Positions 6,197 through 8,172 of a DNA stretch of 8,172 bases are shown here, in pieces. The position numbers were made by a program, and so were the translations under genes. The stretch lies in the NCBI GenBank assembly GCA_035461405.1, contig DATHVH010000140.1, positions 1-8,172 on the forward strand, read 5' to 3'. How positions within the stretch are numbered: the stretch's first letter is position 1; each line of letters opens with the position of its first letter. The DNA is from Anditalea sp035461405 (lineage in GTDB: Bacteria > Bacteroidota > Bacteroidia > Cytophagales > Cyclobacteriaceae). Under the pieces are notes generated by a model, which was not told the origin of the DNA, made no database searches, and saw only the letters and a program-made list of their open reading frames with translations.

Positions 6197-8172
6197 ATGA
6201 AACCAAGACTTATTTTTAGTGTGATTATAATATTTATGTATTATGATTTATCCGCCCAGGGGATTTGGGATAAAATTGAAAAGCAAGAACAGACTTTTAG
6301 TATAGATAAGGTTCATTACATAGAATCAGAGGATATTAAACTGGGAATATTGGAATCCACCCAAACAGCTTCCTCTCTGAATCCAAAGATCGACTCGACA
6401 TTTGATTTTTTACCTTCGGAATTACTGGAAATTAGGAGTAGGGATAGTCTGTATCATTTGGGGGATGTAAACTTAATGTATCAAATGGAGGGTGATACCG
6501 ATTGGAGAAAATTTTCCAGTGCTCATAATAGAGCGTCGGTGAAGAGCAGTGGTGATAATACTCGAAAAAATCATTTTGGAGCAATTTTAAATACTTCCAG
6601 AAATCACAACTCCAATTTAGAGATTCAGAGAAACTGGAAAGTAGAAGGAAAAAATATAATCCTTGAATTTATCATTAAAAACCAGTCAAATAAAAAAGTA
6701 GAAATAGGATATTTAGGTATACCTATGATATTTGACAATGTATTACATAGAAAAAATCTAGAAGAAGCGCACCTGGAGAAAGTATTTTATGATCCTTATA
6801 TAGGCGCAGATGCTGGTTATTTACAAGTGGTCAGATTACATGGAAAATCACCCGTATTACTTGTGCTTCCAGAACAGAATGGTGGATTTGAAGCATATAA
6901 TCCTCTTTTGGATGATTTGACTCCAAGAAACATAACTTTCGAAGGTTTTCATGATTGGGTGGTGCATAGTAAAGCACTGGCAGAAACTAAGTGGAGTAAA
7001 GCAGAGCCATGGGTAAAACCGAGCTCCAAAATTTTGGAACCGGGAGAATCATACATATCGAGTTTGAGATTGGTGCTTTCAGATAATATCAGAACAATTG
7101 AATCCTCTCTTTCTGAAAATAATAGACCAGTAGCTATAGGGCTTCCCGGATACGTGGTAGCCAAGGATATAAATGCAGCATTAAGAATTAAATCAAACTC
7201 CAAGATCAAAAATATTAAGGTACAACCAGAAGGGGCTCTTGAAATTTCAAGAGCATCAGAAAATGATACTAATGATTGGTTAGCTTATAATGTGCAGGGT
7301 AAAAAGTGGGGCAGAGCTAGTGTCACTATTGACTATGAAAATGGATTACAGCAAGTAATTTCCTATAAAGTTATTGATCCAGAAGAAGAGGTTATAGATA
7401 AGTTTGGAAGCTTTTTGACTAATCAGCAGTGGTATGAAAATGAAGATGACCTCTTCGGCAGGCATGCTTCTATTATTTCATACGATTATGATAAGAAAGA
7501 GAAAGTGCTAGAAGATTCCCGAGCATGGATAGCTGGACTAAGTGACGAAGCGGGGGCCGGATCTTGGCTAGCAGCATTTATGAAACAGATGTTACAACCC
7601 GATAAGGCTGAAATCAATAAGTTGAATCAATTTATGAATAATGTCATATGGGGCGGGCTACAATACAATGAAGGTGATAAAAAATATGGGGTGCGTAAAA
7701 GTATGTACTATTACGAGCCTACCTTAATGCCTGAAGGTACTTATAGTGAGGATGTTAACTATAAAACATGGGCTGCTTGGGACAAAGAACAAGCCGAGTC
7801 TGTAGGTAGATCTTATAATTACCCCCATGTAGCTGCAGCCCATTGGATTATGTACAAATTGTCTAGGTATCACGAAGGTTTAGACATAGAATATTCATGG
7901 GACTGGTATCTTAGAAATGCATATCACACAGCTGTTGCCATGGTCAAGCAAGCACCTCATTATGCTCAATATGGACAAATGGAGGGCACAGTATTTTTAT
8001 TGATTTTAGAAGACCTTAAGCGGGAAGGCTTATCTGATCTTGCTGCGAATTTAGAAGAACTGATGAGGGAAAGGACTGATGTATGGGTGGAACTGGCTTA
8101 TCCATTTGGAAGTGAAATGCCCTGGGATTCTACAGGTCAGGAAGAAGTTTACATGTGGACCAATTATTTTGG
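6197..8172 (+). CDS. Large secreted DUF5695-like protein, possible glycoside hydrolase (3' end outside window)
   Basis: An open frame runs to the window edge with no stop, giving 658 codons from the ATG at 6197. That start yields a clean signal peptide (MKPRLIFSVIIIFMYYDLSA, cleavage near SAQG). An ATG at 6152 in the same frame would add 15 residues ahead of it; the frame opens after a stop at 6137-6139. Residues about 80-400 are beta-rich, resembling the N-terminal sandwich of many polysaccharide-active enzymes. Residues about 400-658 are rich in aromatic and acidic residues and probably helical, like an (alpha/alpha) toroid. The conserved-looking segment FGSEMPWDSTGQEEVYMW (637-654) is what I associate with DUF5695, a mostly Bacteroidota family of about 850-900 residues. 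That is a recognition from memory. The name of a sugar substrate cannot be read from the sequence. It starts divergently from the AraC gene and no downstream gene is visible. Confidence 0.7.
   Translation, partial: MKPRLIFSVIIIFMYYDLSAQGIWDKIEKQEQTFSIDKVHYIESEDIKLGILESTQTASSLNPKIDSTFDFLPSELLEIRSRDSLYHLGDVNLMYQMEGDTDWRKFSSAHNRASVKSSGDNTRKNHFGAILNTSRNHNSNLEIQRNWKVEGKNIILEFIIKNQSNKKVEIGYLGIPMIFDNVLHRKNLEEAHLEKVFYDPYIGADAGYLQVVRLHGKSPVLLVLPEQNGGFEAYNPLLDDLTPRNITFEGFHDWVVHSKALAETKWSKAEPWVKPSSKILEPGESYISSLRLVLSDNIRTIESSLSENNRPVAIGLPGYVVAKDINAALRIKSNSKIKNIKVQPEGALEISRASENDTNDWLAYNVQGKKWGRASVTIDYENGLQQVISYKVIDPEEEVIDKFGSFLTNQQWYENEDDLFGRHASIISYDYDKKEKVLEDSRAWIAGLSDEAGAGSWLAAFMKQMLQPDKAEINKLNQFMNNVIWGGLQYNEGDKKYGVRKSMYYYEPTLMPEGTYSEDVNYKTWAAWDKEQAESVGRSYNYPHVAAAHWIMYKLSRYHEGLDIEYSWDWYLRNAYHTAVAMVKQAPHYAQYGQMEGTVFLLILEDLKREGLSDLAANLEELMRERTDVWVELAYPFGSEMPWDSTGQEEVYMWTNYF

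Noticed and set aside
6949..7209. An 86-codon minus-strand frame inside the DUF5695-like gene
   Set aside because: It is antisense to a long continuous coding frame with a signal peptide and shows no domain of its own.

Overview
The window looks like chromosomal DNA from a member of the Bacteroidota, probably a Cytophagia- or Flavobacteriia-like lineage. It is AT-rich, and the genes lack clear Shine-Dalgarno sequences. Bacteroidota-type -7 boxes (TAnnTTTG) lie in front of two genes. The proteins at both edges are secreted, and their families (DUF885 and, less surely, DUF5695) are common in this phylum. The genus cannot be told from the sequence.

Layout from left to right. (1) Positions 1-1196, minus strand: the N-terminal two thirds of a secreted DUF885-family putative metallopeptidase, cut by the window edge just before its expected zinc motif. 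(2) Positions 1197-1378: a divergent promoter region with a tandem 21-bp-spaced direct repeat and a -7 box. (3) Positions 1379-4568, plus strand: a tight three-gene operon encoding a dihydrodipicolinate synthase-superfamily lyase, a two-cysteine 4-hydroxyproline 2-epimerase and a DadA-like FAD amino-acid oxidoreductase. (4) Positions 4581-5471, minus strand: a cupin/AraC-type regulator that converges on the operon with a 12-bp gap. (5) Positions 5472 to about 6150: a long AT-rich intergenic stretch. (6) From 6152 or 6197 to the right edge, plus strand: the start of a large secreted DUF5695-like protein, which may be a glycoside hydrolase.

The three enzymes plus the AraC regulator match the core of the bacterial trans-4-hydroxy-L-proline pathway. 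The epimerase makes cis-4-hydroxy-D-proline. The FAD enzyme oxidises it to 1-pyrroline-4-hydroxy-2-carboxylate. The DHDPS-like enzyme deaminates and dehydrates that to 2-oxoglutarate semialdehyde. The last enzyme, the semialdehyde dehydrogenase, is not in the window, and neither is an uptake system.

The most useful new observation is regulatory. A 12-bp sequence upstream of the operon (ATTAATCTGGTG) recurs exactly, on the opposite strand, upstream of the AraC gene. At the operon it is half of a tandem repeat with a 21-bp period that sits where a -33 element would be. This is a good candidate operator for the regulator. Because the region is shared with the divergent DUF885 gene, a secreted or periplasmic peptidase may be co-regulated with hydroxyproline use. 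I see no clearly undescribed system, mobile element, CRISPR array or RNA gene.
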